Of a stretch of 64,000 bases of DNA, positions 39,098 to 52,293 are shown piece after piece; position 1 is the first letter of the stretch, and every line of letters begins with the position of its first letter. The notes beneath the pieces were generated by a model. That model saw only the letters and a program-made list of their open reading frames with translations, searched no databases and was not told the DNA's origin. Source of the stretch: Nymphaea colorata (Eukaryota > Streptophyta > Magnoliopsida > Nymphaeales > Nymphaeaceae). The stretch lies in NCBI RefSeq assembly GCF_008831285.2, contig NC_045149.1:17499035-17563034 (forward strand), in the 5' to 3' direction. Made by a program: the position numbers and the translations under genes.

Positions 39098-42000
39098 TTA
39101 CAGAGGTTCAGGGTTTGTGGGAAATACATACTTGATGAACTTTAAAAAACGGTCGGCGTAAAGTGCAGGGTCAACAGCTGAGATTGAGAAAGAATCAAAC
39201 TGAAGAGACTTGCACGCATGCTCAATTTTCTTCTTCATGTTGTATTCTTGCAATATGTCAATGATGCCAAGATAGAGCACAACATCATATGTCTCGTGAA
39301 ACAAGTCACCTTTCTCATGCATAGAAATGTGTTCTGCTCTGGCAGGCATGTTGACTCCAAGCTGGATCTGCAACCTGCTCCACACCCCCAAGAAACAAGA
39401 GGATAAAACGTCCATTCCTTTTATTCAAATGGAATAACAGAAGAAAGCAGATGCTAACTACCTGGCAGTGCCAGGAAGAAGAAGATCGACTTCCTCGTCA
39501 CCGGCAGCAGAAGCGCGAAGCCTGCTGCCTCTAATATGAGGACCAACCACAACACCATTCTGATGAGGTCCTCTGGCAACCAAAACAAGGCCTTGAGGAT
39601 AGCTGGAAATTTCATCTTCGTATTCAGCTGCCACAAAATCGCAACAGAACAATTATATATGTGTTGCACCTTGAAAATGCTCATTGCTATTCGTAATCTT
39701 GCTAACTCGTATGACGGTTGCTGTAAAGCAATATGAGTGAGTCAATAATTCAAAGCACAAGTCGATCAATGTGAAGAACACAAGTCAAACTACCTGCTTC
39801 ACAACGTGTGCTAAAACCTCCTGGTGCTGCTGCTTGCTGCTCCATGATGAACGACTGCAGATGCTGGGGAGCTCTAAAGTGCACTCCTAGTAGAAGGCTA
39901 TAATCCATAATTCTTTGTGTCTCCAAAAATCTGCAATCAACCTCTATTTGCCTGCAAAGGCATACCAGCAGTAAGTCGACGAAGTTGAAGAAATGCAGAA
40001 AACCAATAGAGACAACATAAATATTGGAGATTTACAGAATAGCATAGTAGGTGAACAAATGAAGAATTTTCTGTTGGCACGCAATGTAGCATATAACCGT
40101 AGCAACTGGAACCTAATGCCCATGCAACGTTTGCCAACAATAATATGACAGAATTTGTCTCAGCAGCTTAGACCACAGCAATCTATCACTCATTACTTAT
40201 TCAGCTTTTCTTTCCATCCTTCAACAACCACACAACCCCCAAGTAAATGACCAAGATGGCTATCATGTCCTATGCCACTTCTTTTCATGATGAAGCAGAA
40301 TTAAAGACCATCAAGACTTCTCTTTCTTCCATTTTTCGTTCTCTTCTTTTATGCTTGGGACACTTCATCACAGCTAGATGTCAAAGGGTAGACAAATAGA
40401 ACTTAATAGATGTACACAAAAGCTTATAGAAGCGGGGAGAAAACCAATCTCAATGAACCAGAACAAAAATATAGTTTAGTTAGTTTGGTTTCAACTTTCA
40501 ACTACTACAGCTACATTTTTCTTTTTTCTGATGGATGTAAAAGAGAATTTTATAAGGACAACCCAGAAGCAGCATTATGTTGTAGAATTAAGAATTATTA
40601 AAAAAAAAAGGAGTTGCCATAGGAATAAAAATAATATGTATTTTACTAAGTCTAGATACTCAATGATTATAGAAGTATGCTAGGTATCGCTAATGAAGAA
40701 CAGATACAATCAAAGAAAACTTTGTCCTCCTTTTGTAAGGATCAAACAACTATATGAAGTTATGAACCCTTTTCTCCCCTGAACTTCACTTAAGAAAGCA
40801 ACAAAGCAGAAACATTGTAATTTATCCACACCTATTAGTTTAGGATGACCATGCTGACTTGAAGCATTTGTAAGTTCATATGGTTGTGAGTTCATCCGAT
40901 TGGCTGCATTAGAGCATTATGGCAGAATTTACCTAACATCTTCGTGAATGCACCAAAGTAAATGCCACTAGGGAACAGGATCAGGTAGTACACATTGTAA
41001 TCAACTTCTAATACAATTGTTTAGGGATTCAGGGAGACAAGACAAATTCTACTGAATTGCAATAAGATTGAATCTGATGCAATACAAATTTCTGATAATT
41101 AGAAAACCCACATGCACACACATATGCATATGCATGCACTCAAATACACATAGAGAGATATGTTGCCAACAACAACACACACCTATTGCTATTGAAGTCA
41201 TAGCCTTTTCTGTCCATACTCCATAGTATTGGAATGCTACCAAATATGTTGTTCCACTGAATCCTGTTTCAATTTTTCATTGTTCTTATATTATTTGCAT
41301 ATATTTAAACATGAAGGATTTGCTTCTATTCCATGATTTTGTTGCTACTTCAAATAAATTTACAGTAAGATCAGTTGTTAATACTTAAGAGCCTTACAAA
41401 GATCATAGAAAATGAGTGCTATGCCAGTATACAAGAGGTAAAACAAGACTATTACTTCAGTAAAGCCTGGCGCCAAGAAGGTTCCAGGAAAAATTGATAG
41501 TTCAAATCCAAATCTTTGAGTGTGGTGTTCTCATCGATTTCAATCTTGTCAGTGGAACGTCCTTGGGATGATCCTTTCAGATCAAATCTTCGATGAATTC
41601 TCAGTTCTGTGCAGAACATATTTCCCATCACCACAAACCGAAACTGCAAAGTTTAAGAAAAATTATTATGTATTTCTCTAGCATTTCATATTTCATGAAT
41701 AGAAAACAAATAGGGAACCACTTTTATTTGTAACAAAAGAGAGCCATAATACCTTTTGACCACCTGTTTTGATCCGGTGAAGCCCAAAAAACTTTGTTAC
41801 AAGCGTATTTTCATGGGTACGGACATGATGGTGATAGTTAGGAAGCATCTGTAAAAGGACCTGAACAAACCACCATTGAACAATTGGATTACGAAATTTG
41901 TACATTAGTTTCTATACTTCCAATAATATAAACAAGATAGCGCAATAACTCAAACGTAAAAAAAGCTACAGCAGTTTTAATCTTCAAAAATTGAATTACT

Positions 42001-45000
42001 AATCACATGATCTGGAAAACTAAAGAAGCTTTACACTTTTCTCACCACAAACGCCTGCATTAGACACACAAAAAACTGAACAAGAAACAAACATTTGGAC
42101 AACATGATCAGTGGGCCAAAAACATGCAACTTTACCAGTAAAGAAGATGAATATTAACCTAAATACTGTAGCAAAGAAACAGCAGGTTGCCCCAATTTGC
42201 ATTGAAAGGAGAGAGTCAACACTAAAAAAAAAAAGCTCAAAGTCGAAGCAAAATTACCAAGATCATCTCTCTAGCTGGCACATTAAAGAGAAAACACAGT
42301 CAGAGGGACCAGAGGCTAACTATTAATTGTATGGCTGGATGAATAGCTTCTGACTTTTTACAATCCCGCACATATCCTGCCAGTCAAAAAAACATAGACC
42401 AACTCCGCACATGGGAGGAGGGAAGGGGAGGGCCACCTAGACCATGGCCCCACCCCAGCCAATTGAAAAAAAAAAAAAAATTAGTTGCACCATATATTAT
42501 TTGGATTCAAATTCAGTTTGGCCCTACCCGGATCCAGAGGTTGAACTGTTCGGCCTGCCCCTAAAAAAAATCCTGGCTCCGCCCTGGAGTCCGCATACTT
42601 GGCCCACATCAAAGTCAAGCCTTTTGTCTCATGAACCTAGATAACTGGTGGCATTGCAATATGTTTCTAGCTTGAAAACTATAATATCTAAAGAGAACAT
42701 CATATCTTATGGAGTCACCATGATCACACTTTTTGCAAACCAAAACTTGAGAAAATATTCAAAATAAGCAACTGTTTACTACAAAAGGAAGATATTATCT
42801 TGTCCTCAAAAGAAGAACCTCCACTTGTGTACGTCAGATTAGCAAATGAACTATAAATACCATTTAAACAATATATGTTTATCTTAAAAGAATCAACTTA
42901 GACATTGCAACAGAAACTGGATATAGAAAAATGAAGAGATAACAAAAGGTGGCGATGCTCCAACATATGCTTTAACATGCTCAATGCAAATGGATTAAGA
43001 CGCAAGTAGAATAGCAGCCCTGTTCATGCAAAGTTAGCAAATAATGGTTTTCATTAGCAAGGCAAAAACTATAAAAATAAGCAACTACCTGAACTTCAGG
43101 TTTTCGAAGGGTCTTAATCATAAACCTATCATCTTGAGAGAGGAAAAAAACACTTCCACTCTTGCCAGGAGAAGAAAGCTCTCTAAGTGCAGCACTTCCA
43201 CAAATAGATATCATGTAATCTGCAGCATCTATCTTGAACATTTCACGGAGATTCCTAAGAGAACACAACAAAGTCTATTAGATGAACGAAGATGTGCAAA
43301 TATATTCTTAATTTGAAAAATGTATAGGACATTATTCAATAACCAACTGTAATATTATGTAATAGATGAATGAAGATAAGTTAAATCTCTAAGGTGATGT
43401 TTAGGGCCTTAGCTTCAGATGTGTGTTATTAGATTCCACCATCACATGTCATGGTGTAAAAGAACAATACATATAGTACAACCATAAAGAACATAATTAA
43501 ATATAGATATGGAACAGCACGGATTTGGTAACACAGCACTTAGAAGCATGCTAGGCTTTGGCCAGTAGCCTAGAAACCTTGGCAGACCAAGAAAAAAACT
43601 CTGATGCTTTTCTTCCCAGGACTTTATTTGATAGTACAGTGCTTAGAAGCATGCTAGGCTTTGGGCAGTAGCCTAGAAATCTTGGGAGGTGCCTCACCAG
43701 CGCACAGCCATGACAGTTTGATAACGAAATAGTTTCAGTTTTCAATTTTATGATAACATAATTAAAACATCAGTAAATGAAAAGATAGCATGATACGAGC
43801 TATTTTGTAAAACCAAACTTGACTAATAACCTTTTAAGAAATGGAACTAAGGTACCTAGGGCTTGAAAGCAATGCTTTTAGCATGAATCTGTATCAACTC
43901 CTATTATCCCGCTTAAAAAGCAACACAGGTACCAATACTACCTCACTCAAATATCAGCTGCCATCGTGCTTCAATCAGTCAAACCAGTTGAGTCAGCTTG
44001 TACAAGTCCTTTTGCTAATAAAATAATAATAAATTTTTTATTTTACTCAAAAGTTTCAAGCTAAAGAAAAATGGAAATTCAATTTAGTGCAATTTGATGC
44101 TGCTAATACATGCTAATTCTATAACTTTTGTACAATGATCTACCTCCACCACTGATATTAAAAACATCATTTGAAGGCTAAAAAATATTGTCAGAACAAA
44201 GAGCATCTATCAAAAAATAGGCTCCTACATGGAGAGACACACATAATGACATGCATAAACAAGTATTTTCTTCCTTATCAAAGACAAAGTGTGAGATCCA
44301 AGCAAATCACCTGAAAACCATTGGACAATAGTCTTTCCACTTAAAATCAACTGATTGATGGGGAGGTGTCAATTGGGAACCTTCTCTAGGAAAATTCATC
44401 CAGAAACAAGCTCGGGGACCAAAATCAGACCCTCTGACTTCACGTCTCTGTATTGGTGTGATTTTTCCCACCGTGTATCTGCAAACAGAACAGAAATTTA
44501 AAGGAAGCATACAATTTATAATTGAAATGCAATTTCAAACTCATTTGTATAAAGTTTATAAATTTGTACTATACTACCGGCCTCTAAACAAGTTAATTTT
44601 AAACTTCCGAAGACAATAGTCGACCCTTACCTGATTCCAAGTTGCAGGTTAAGCATAAGATCATAACTTCTGTGGCCCTTAATGATGGTTTCGCCTGGCC
44701 TTTTTATATCCTTTGCAAGTTTTTTTTGCTTCCTTTTGGCACTTCTTGATAGTGATGTGAGGCTACGGTTGATCACCACCTCACTGATAAGAACACCTTG
44801 CATATATTCTCTTTCCAAAATAGGTACATTCGTGCTCAACTCCTCCTCACTCTCTTCTGGAATGGTTTCTGTGGTATTTGATGCATCATGACCAATAAAC
44901 TTTTCGAGTGCAGCTTCTAGACTCCAGCGCCTTTCCAAAGACACGTTTCTATTTTTGGGGTGGTCTGAGTTCCGTGGAATATTTTGGGGGAGAACTGTGG

Positions 45001-45904
45001 ATGAACCACGACCAGGTCTAGGGGGCTTGCGAAACTTGAGGTTTCCTATGTCGACAGAAGAAGCATGACGAATATGTGTATGACTTTGTTGCATTATCGA
45101 GTTTGGTGAGAGACCACCTTTTCTTAAAGAACTAAGGTAAAGCTCTTGAACTGCAGGAAGCTTTCCACCTTTAGGATAAAATGCTCCTTTTCCATCTTTC
45201 AGACCCCTGCTCCATGTTCCAACATAGCACCCACCATCAGCCCATGTATAAACTCCAAATCCATGCATCATGCCACCCATCCAGTGTCCTTCAAAAGAAT
45301 CACCATTTGTCCAAACCATGACACCTTTCCCAGACATTTTTCCACCTTTCATATTACCAGTATAGGTATTCCCATTAGACCAAACATACTTTCCAGGGCC
45401 TTCTATCATGCCCTCAACCCAAATACCTTCAAAGACATCCCCGTTAGAAAAAGTTTTCTTTCCAGATCCATGTTTGACACTAAATTGCCAACCCCCACTG
45501 TATGTGACTTTATCAAGCCTGGAATATGTTCCTCTGCCATGCATATAACCACCAGCAAATTCACCTTCATAAATTGCTCCAGAGGGCCATACAATCTTGC
45601 CATGTCCATCTATTGCACCTCTTTTCAATTCACCCTCATAAATGCACCCATGAGACCAAATATACTTCCCCAAGCCCTCTGGCATGCAATCCAATAGTGA
45701 TCCTGAATATACATCCCTGTTAGGAAGCACCAACTCCCCCACTTCACGGATGTTGGATCCAACAGGCTGAGAGGTCTGGCCATTGGACTGTCTAGGAGAA
45801 TGTTCCCTTTCACTGAAGGAGCTTGGTTCCTGAAGGGGTTGTCCTTTCTCAGGTTGAGAATGTACTCCATCAATATCTTCAACATGGGCCACAGGGCCAG
45901 ACAT
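39098..45904 (-). CDS. phosphatidylinositol-4-phosphate 5-kinase with MORN repeats, PIP5K9-like
   Basis: Eight coding exons on the minus strand: 44631-45904, 44311-44478, 43089-43254, 41753-41860, 41456-41643, 39794-39951, 39462-39627, 39098-39374. All have GT-AG borders and matching phases, giving 834 residues. Residues 65-250 hold eight MORN repeats ([19 protein letters not shown] and following), then a basic Ser-rich linker. The kinase domain (about 430-830) has the G-loop GKSGSVFF (511-518), the ATP-binding Lys528 in [16 protein letters not shown] (592-598), MDYSLLLG (650-657), [12 protein letters not shown] and the [17 protein letters not shown] activation segment. It makes PI(4,5)P2 at the plasma membrane and nucleus, affecting cytoskeleton and endocytosis (family knowledge). 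The MSG start and MORN sequence are closest to PIP5K9. The main ATG has a weak context and is overlapped by a short uORF. Confidence 0.93.
42410..42586 (-). mobile_element. hAT-like MITE in PIP5K intron 3, same family as 36412-36606
   Basis: Read on the minus strand it begins CCAGGGCGGAGCCAGGATTT and shares with 36412-36606 the string CCTCTGGATCCGGGTAGGGC. Poly-T/A and a GTGGGG-CATGG segment follow. Flanks ACTCCGCA (left) and AGTCCGCA (right) are a probable 8-bp target duplication with one mismatch and a one-base uncertainty in the right boundary. Confidence 0.75.
43539..43690. repeat. direct duplication in PIP5K intron 2
   Basis: CTTAGAAGCATGCTAGGCTT begins at 43539 and again at 43642 (103-base offset). 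About 45 bases are nearly identical, ending TAGCCTAGAAAYCTTGG. Confidence 0.85.
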
Positions 45905-45908
45905 GCAT
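45879..45908 (-). promoter_or_regulatory. overlapping upstream ORF before PIP5K
   Basis: An ATG four bases upstream of the PIP5K ATG opens a 9-codon frame (MHVWPCGPC, stop TGA) that overlaps the coding start in another frame. The upstream ATG has A at -3, while the main ATG has T at -3. It could lower PIP5K translation if present in the mRNA. Confidence 0.6.
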
Positions 45909-48217
45909 AATTTACAAGCAAGTGCAGCCTCTCTTAATTCAGAAAATTGAGGTCACTATCAACGGCAAAAGAAGAGCATGAAATTGAAAGGTCAACATAT
46001 AGCTACTGAGATGGTCACACAACATGTCTTCATGCCCGAGAAAAATGGAATCTGACAAAAGCCACAGATCACATATAAGAGCTCACCTTATTTTCAGCAA
46101 AGCAGCATAAAAGAAAAATAATGTGCATGACATGACTAGGACAATGTTAAGAAATTAAAAGAAGATTCAAAAAGAACAGAATCCAGCTTGATATATACAA
46201 CTGAGAAAAGACAATGTCAAATCAGAGGATGTGCACAGGAAGAGGCACGTGGCAAAAAAGGCATCATTGTTAGCAAATCCAACTGACAAGCAGAAGCTAG
46301 CTACAATATTTCTCAATAAAATTTGCAGAAGTAAATTTCCAGAGAGCACTTTTAATCATCTACATAACCTAGTCATGCTATTGAAAGGACAGTTCGTGCA
46401 CAAAAACTATTACCATTACCAGATTTTTCCATGCAAGATGCTAAGGACAATCTCATGCATGAGCAGTTATTTATTTACAGAAAATCATTTTTGAATTTTA
46501 CATAATGGTGAGATGCAGATTGTGTGATAAATGCCTGAACAGCAACAACGATTACAAAGATTTATTGATATTTTTAGCCTACAGCTAATACTTCTGCTTG
46601 AAAGACACAGAAAGGAAATGTGGAAAAGCCTAATCAGCAAATTGCAACGTCCATTTTGACCTGACTGCCTTATTGAATTGGTAACTATTTTTGGCGAGAG
46701 AGACCAAATCATTGGAAAAACAGTTTCCAATCAAAAAACTAAATTTGCAATGACCAAGTACTCCTTTCAGGAATCATGCAACAGTGTTGCTCAGAAACAC
46801 GTATCTTGTACGGCTTTTCTTCAGAGCGTGACGGCATCAAATATGCAGAGAAGCAACCAGACAAAAGAATGTAATCCTGCTACTTTCTGTGTGTAAGCTG
46901 TTCAAGGTGGCCCACTACACATATGTATGCATCCAATCATGGTTACACTCAAGAACCTTCATAACAGTAGAACAGTGGGAGGTACAATCGCCGGAGTGAT
47001 ACCAACTACCGACAGTGTCCATGAAAAGAAGCATCTGACTGGCAGTTGTTATCAGGAACCATGATACACAAGCGAAGCCATTTCTAAGTGTACACAGTAG
47101 TAAACTCAAACCTAGCACATAAACGCTAATTCACAGCAGAAAAGTGAATGAACACACTAGACTGAGTATCAAGTTTGATCACTACACTTACATTAGAGAA
47201 ACAACCAACGTGAAGCTTAGAATTGCTGTTCCGCTTCAGCCATTTCTAAGTGTACACAGTAAAAACTCAAACCAAGCACATAAAAGTTACTTCACAAAAC
47301 ACAGAAAAATGAATAAAGACGCTAGACTGACTATCAAGCTTGATCTTTATGTTTAGATTAGAAAACCCACCAACTTGAAGCTTAGAGTTGCTATTCCACT
47401 TCAGCAAATGCACGAAATGGGCACACCGACACTCTCACATTCGAATCCCTGCCCCGTACTACAAATCTTTACGTCTCCAACTTCCGGAATATAGGACCTA
47501 CACTAAAAGCCAGAACTCTGGTTTCTTGTTTCATCTGCCTCAAAGAGAGTTTTCAGAAGCCAATTTTCCTAGTACTCATCTCCCTCCAATTAGTAACAAT
47601 TCCTCAAGACAATGAATTCATTTCTTAAATTAGGCGAACAGTGGAGAAGCAATCAGAGAAGGTAGTTAGTGGCAATTCGAAGCCCTTTCCCGTCTGTCTT
47701 CTCTCACTAAATCAAATTAGTAGCCATAGATGGCATATGAATAGGAAAACCAAGATCTCTCAAAAATATCACCTCCAAAACTCAAAGATCGCCTATTACC
47801 ACCCAGAATCATTTCCAGGTACAACACACAATACCCAGTTGTTTCATATTAACCCTGTTCGATTCCTCGCCAATAACGAATCCAAAAACTTTCTATTCCT
47901 GGTCTCCACGAGCCTAACACCAAAACAATCCCAAGAAACCGACACACCCAAAAGCAGGAAAAAAGAAGGTCCAATAAATTTCACAAAGAAAACCCACAGG
48001 AACCACAGACCTTTCACACTTCAAAAAGTTAACACTTCATGACAACCCATAATGCCAAAAGAACAAAGAAAACCATAATTCACCATGGAACACAAGACGC
48101 CGATACCAATGGTTCTCTTCGATCCAAGACGGAAGCTTGCTGAACCTTGCTCTGCTATTCAGACAACGAATTCACCCTCCTTCCTTGCTCTAATGGTGGC
48201 AAGAAACTTACCAACCT
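45905..48217 (-). other. PIP5K 5' leader with a probable long UTR intron
   Basis: No coding exon is seen between the PIP5K ATG and a TATA box at 48218-48229. A TTCTGAATTAAG stretch just upstream of the ATG is a possible 3' splice site. The simplest reading is a non-coding first exon near 48.1 kb and a UTR intron of about 2 kb. It contains a 162-bp tandem duplication. The frame at 47641-48042 is chance. Confidence 0.45.
47077..47400. repeat. 162-bp tandem duplication, diverged
   Basis: Copies at 47077-47238 and 47239-47400 both begin GCCATTTCTAAGTGTACACA and later share CTAGACTGA, TATCAAG, TTGATC, CTTGAAGCTTAGA/GTGAAGCTTAGA and ATTCCACTTCAGC-like ends. They differ by many substitutions and small indels. 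Confidence 0.85.
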
Positions 48218-48229
48218 CTATTTTATAGT
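48218..48229 (-). promoter_or_regulatory. TATA box, probable PIP5K promoter
   Basis: The minus strand reads ACTATAAAATAG, a good TATA consensus. It is followed downstream (lower coordinates) by a CT/GA-mixed leader-like sequence. No other minus-strand gene lies between here and PIP5K. Confidence 0.5.
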
Positions 48230-51169
48230 CCAACGAAGTCCGACTAAATCCTTGCTTTCATGGTCTCACCTGCTCTCTTTCGACACCGTTCTAGTTTATT
48301 TCATCATTGGCTCCTGGTGAGCTTATGGCCCTAGTTTCTCGTATAATGGTCCAATTTCCTGGCTAAACAAACGGTCCCACCGAGTCCTATCCCCCAGTTC
48401 GGACGTTATAATTGCTCGATCAACAATTCTGTTGGCATGTATGGCGTCTGCCCTTTTCACCATGTAAAAAGCGGGCTCATTGATTAGCGTTATATTTTCT
48501 GTCTTGGTCTGTTCTCATTCATAAAAGATGAAAACTGATAAAGTGAGCTTGTGCTCATCCGGGCTTCCGGCCTATTGACGCTGACCTGCTTACGAATGTC
48601 ACCACTTCTGTAGGGGTCTAGGTGCAGCCATGAATCACCAGGAGCATGGTGGCAGAACAGATTCGTCAACTGAATGATATATAAAGATGATCTCACACAG
48701 TCGCCCTTTAGATGGCCGGCCATTAAAGTAGCTTTAAGCTCGCATAAATGGTTCATAACTTGACTGAGTTTGCTATTTTCAGAGATGCATATTGTAATTT
48801 ACTTTTGTTTGGTGAGCCCTGAATGCCAAGTCTAATGAAAATAACGACGAAAAAGGCTCAAGCAAAGAACTACACTTGATTATTTCCACTGTATCTGAAT
48901 AAAACTGGCTAGTTGCTTTGGCCTTGCTGCAAGTAACTTTCAATTTAAGTGTCGAAGCCTTGACTTATCCACTTGCACTTCGCCTTGAAGAAAGAACATG
49001 GCAGTATTTTCTTGTATTCCCCTAAGTTTCAAGAGCACTGATGCCCAATTGATGGATAAACGTGCTTATAATGGTTCCAGGGTTGAACTTTGAGCCTTTC
49101 GAGAAGGATGAAAAGCTAGTTTGTAGATTGTGTGCCATTTGATGCAATGACAATAATAAGAACCATATATCTCTCAATCTTTTGCTAACAAAGGTACCCA
49201 GCAGGTGTTTTAGATGAAGAACAATTACTACTATAAGGCATCATGAAGAACGTTTGACACCCATCAAACATAACTCTAAATTAGGTAGACAAATTCGGTA
49301 AGAATCTTCAATGTCCCGGCAACTAATCTCCTTTTCATTGTCGAAAAAGGAGGTTGATTGCAAAACTTGCCTGTCAAATAATGTTTGGTACCAAACACAT
49401 GAAAGGGCATAGTGGCACTGACCTTTAACCAAATTGACTTTTGAAAAGTGAGGCCCTCTTTTTGTTGGGGAGATGAGGATTAGGAGCCACATGAGCGCCG
49501 GGGGGCACAGTGCCCGTGGCATCACCAGCCATGGAATGACAAGGAGATTAGTTGAGATTAAAGCGGCATGTTTGGAAAAGGAAAAAGAATCCATTCCATG
49601 AGGACAAAAAGTCTAAGTAGAAGGAGAAAAGAGATTCAATGGATGCTTGAATGAACCAAAGTTGTTGATTAATTTTGCGTGGTGGGCTATGTGGCCGGTG
49701 CACAAGCCTGAATTGGACATGCAACCCAAGTAAACTCTATTAAAATCCTTCAATTTTCTCGCTTTGTGCCTTTCCTTGTTGTTTCCCTTATCTTGTACAT
49801 CATTCTTATCATGATAAGAACAACTGATATTTTAGCTTTTTGAGAGCTTGACCAAGAGCTGGTAGGCAGTCAATTTCTGATTCGAGTGGCATGTGCACCA
49901 TCTGTTGTTCTTGCCAGGGAAGCTTTAAACCCTGATGCAGGTTTCATAAAGTAAGAGAAAAGTAGAAAAAAACGATGATATTTGTATTCGGTTGGCCCCT
50001 CTCAACCAAATCTTTCGATTTTAACATATTTTAGTTCTTCCACTCGGTCATAGATAAATTCATATGCTTCCGGTCTGTCCCTTTTTGAGGTGAGATTGTA
50101 GATCTCCTTTTTCTGGAGATCTTTTGACACTTTTCCGTGGTTTTGAAATTTGGAACTTCTTTTCCTGGGGAGATTTATTCCAAAAGGTAGCGTAGACCCA
50201 CCAGAGCTAGATATATTTTCGTTTTCTCTTGTGTGGTTCTCTGAATTGATGGCCTTGATTGAAGAAGAAAAGACCCATGTTTGTATTTTACTATGTGCTT
50301 GATAGGGGCGGAGGTAGGTGTGGGGTACCGTGTAGATAATTATCTAAAAAAATTCTTATTTTTATATTGATGATACGAGCAATTTTTCTCATTTACATGT
50401 TGATGCCACTTAAAAATTTATTACCGGCACTCTCCCTTCCTGATAATCCGAACCAATGAGTCGCATTTAGAACCAAATTTGGGCAGTTTTTGTTGTTCAG
50501 AATACTTGCACATGTTATTGACAGTCAAGCTGTTTTTTTTGTTGTGAATTATAATTATAAATAAATACTTTACATTTTCAATGCCTATAAATATTTTTTT
50601 TTCTCTTTAATTTGAAGAAGGATTTGAAAAGACACTGTGGAAATGAGAATCGATTCTCAGAAACAATGGTTCGGATCAACTTTCGTGAAGATTCTTCTTT
50701 TCTTGAAAGGAATATGAGAAACACGACGGGGCATCCTAATCTAAATCAGATTTCTTATGCTTTGAGCCGATTAATATCTGATATGTTCTCAAGTTCTCAA
50801 ACCATTGAACAATATTAACAAATGGGCCTGCCCAACAAAAGAAGAAGGAAAAAAACAATCGGAATTTTCGTCGGCAGATACAGATAAATTATCAATCAAT
50901 CTCCAACTGCCCTGATTCATGCATTTTTTCTAATTTTTTATTGACTAAATAATTCAAAAAAAACAAAAATGTCGGCAAAGAAAAAGAATACTCTCATTTT
51001 TGAGCCTACCCTTTGGCCATAACCCTAATACAGTCCTCATTTTCTAATTATTGCAACACACCCACTTTACTTTTAGCAACGAGCACGAACAAGCGGGTCT
51101 CAGGATAAATCACGTCTCATGTAAAAACATCTTAAAAAGTCTATGCTTTTCAACCAACATCATCCTTTA
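48230..51169. other. gene-poor region upstream of PIP5K
   Basis: I see no coding gene, RNA or repeat array here. The 117-codon minus frame at 49241-49594 and the 68-codon plus frame at 50612-50818 lack recognisable domains. The base composition is AT-rich throughout. Confidence 0.5.
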
Positions 51170-51663
51170 GCCCCTGTTTGATGCACAGAAAAAATCCTGT
51201 GCATCGGTTGAAAATCGTACGGGGAAGGGAAGTTTAATGCGCCGTATGGTGAGTGCATCAAACGCGGAAATATTTCCCCCACAAAATTTGTACGAACACG
51301 GAGAATTTAACCCGCAAATTCGCTGCCTGTCCTCTCTCGCTCTCTCGCTACCTCTCCTCTCTCGCTGCCTCTCCACTCTCGCTCTCTCCTTCCTCTCCTT
51401 TCTCACTGCCTCTCCTCTCTCGCTAACTCTCCTCCTCTCCTTTCTCGCTCTCTCGTTCCTCTCCTCTCTCGCTTTTTCGTTACCCTACAAAAAACTACCT
51501 TGTGCACCAAACACAGTTAATTTTACCCTACAAAAAATTTCCTTGCAAACAAATATTGACTCAAATTGGAAGAAGGTAAAATTTCATTATGTATTTTTTC
51601 TTTCAGCATTCTTTTTTACGGTAATTTACTACATTAAATTCTTCCATGCCATCAAATAGGGCC
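51170..51663. mobile_element. Tourist-like MITE (PIF/Harbinger type) with CT-rich interior
   Basis: The ends GCCCCTGTTTGATG and CATCAAATAGGGCC are inverted repeats (12 of 14), flanked by TTA at 51167-51169 and 51664-51666. Just inside the left end GATGCACAG and CTGTGCATC form a 9-bp stem. The interior has a long CTCTCTCG-rich tract (about 51330-51480). The right half recurs, diverged, in the second duplication block (ending near 52990). Confidence 0.8.
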
Positions 51664-51825
51664 TTACTATAAAGTATCTTCACTTTTATAAATGAAAAGG
51701 ACCTAACTTCAACTTTTAGATCGAAAGCGTTCTCTGATTCTTCAGGGGAATAAGAAGATAATAATAAAAGTATAGGTAAAGTTGTATAAAACGAATGGCG
51801 AAACATCCCATATAACTTTTGGTGG

Positions 51826-52293
51826 ACTACCCATACACGTGCTCATGTATCTCCATCACTGTATCAAACAAATTTCCGAAAGAGGTTGGCGTAACGGATG
51901 AGATGAAGCTGATAGAATAGTTTTAAGACTTTTGATAGACTACCCATACAGGTGCTCATACAGGTGCTCATGTATTTCCATCACTATATCAAACAAATTT
52001 CATACAGGTGCTCATGTATTTCCATCACTATATCAAACAAATTTCATACAGGTGTTCATGTATCTCCATCACTATATCAAACAAATTTCATACAGTGCTC
52101 ATGTATCTCCATCACTATATCAAACAAATTTTTGAAAGAGGTTGGCATAATGGATGAGATGAAGCCGATAGACAGTCAGTTTTAAGACTTTTGATGGACT
52201 ACCCTACAGGTGTTCATGTATCTCCATCACTGTATCAAACAAGTTTTCGAAAGAGGTTGGCATAACGGATGGGATGAAGCTGATAGACAGTCA
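51826..52293. repeat. minisatellite array, block 1
   Basis: The landmark GAAAGAGGTTGGC occurs at 51878, 52134 and 52249. Between the first two, a 42-base subunit (ATACAGGTGYTCATGTATYT then CCATCACTATATCAAACAAA) is repeated extra times, with a partial 14-base duplication. Confidence 0.9.

Noticed and set aside
45146..45697. 183-codon plus-strand frame
   Set aside because: It lies antisense to the MORN-repeat exon of PIP5K and mirrors its periodicity.
49241..49594. 117-codon minus-strand frame
   Set aside because: No family resemblance and no supporting exons or promoter.
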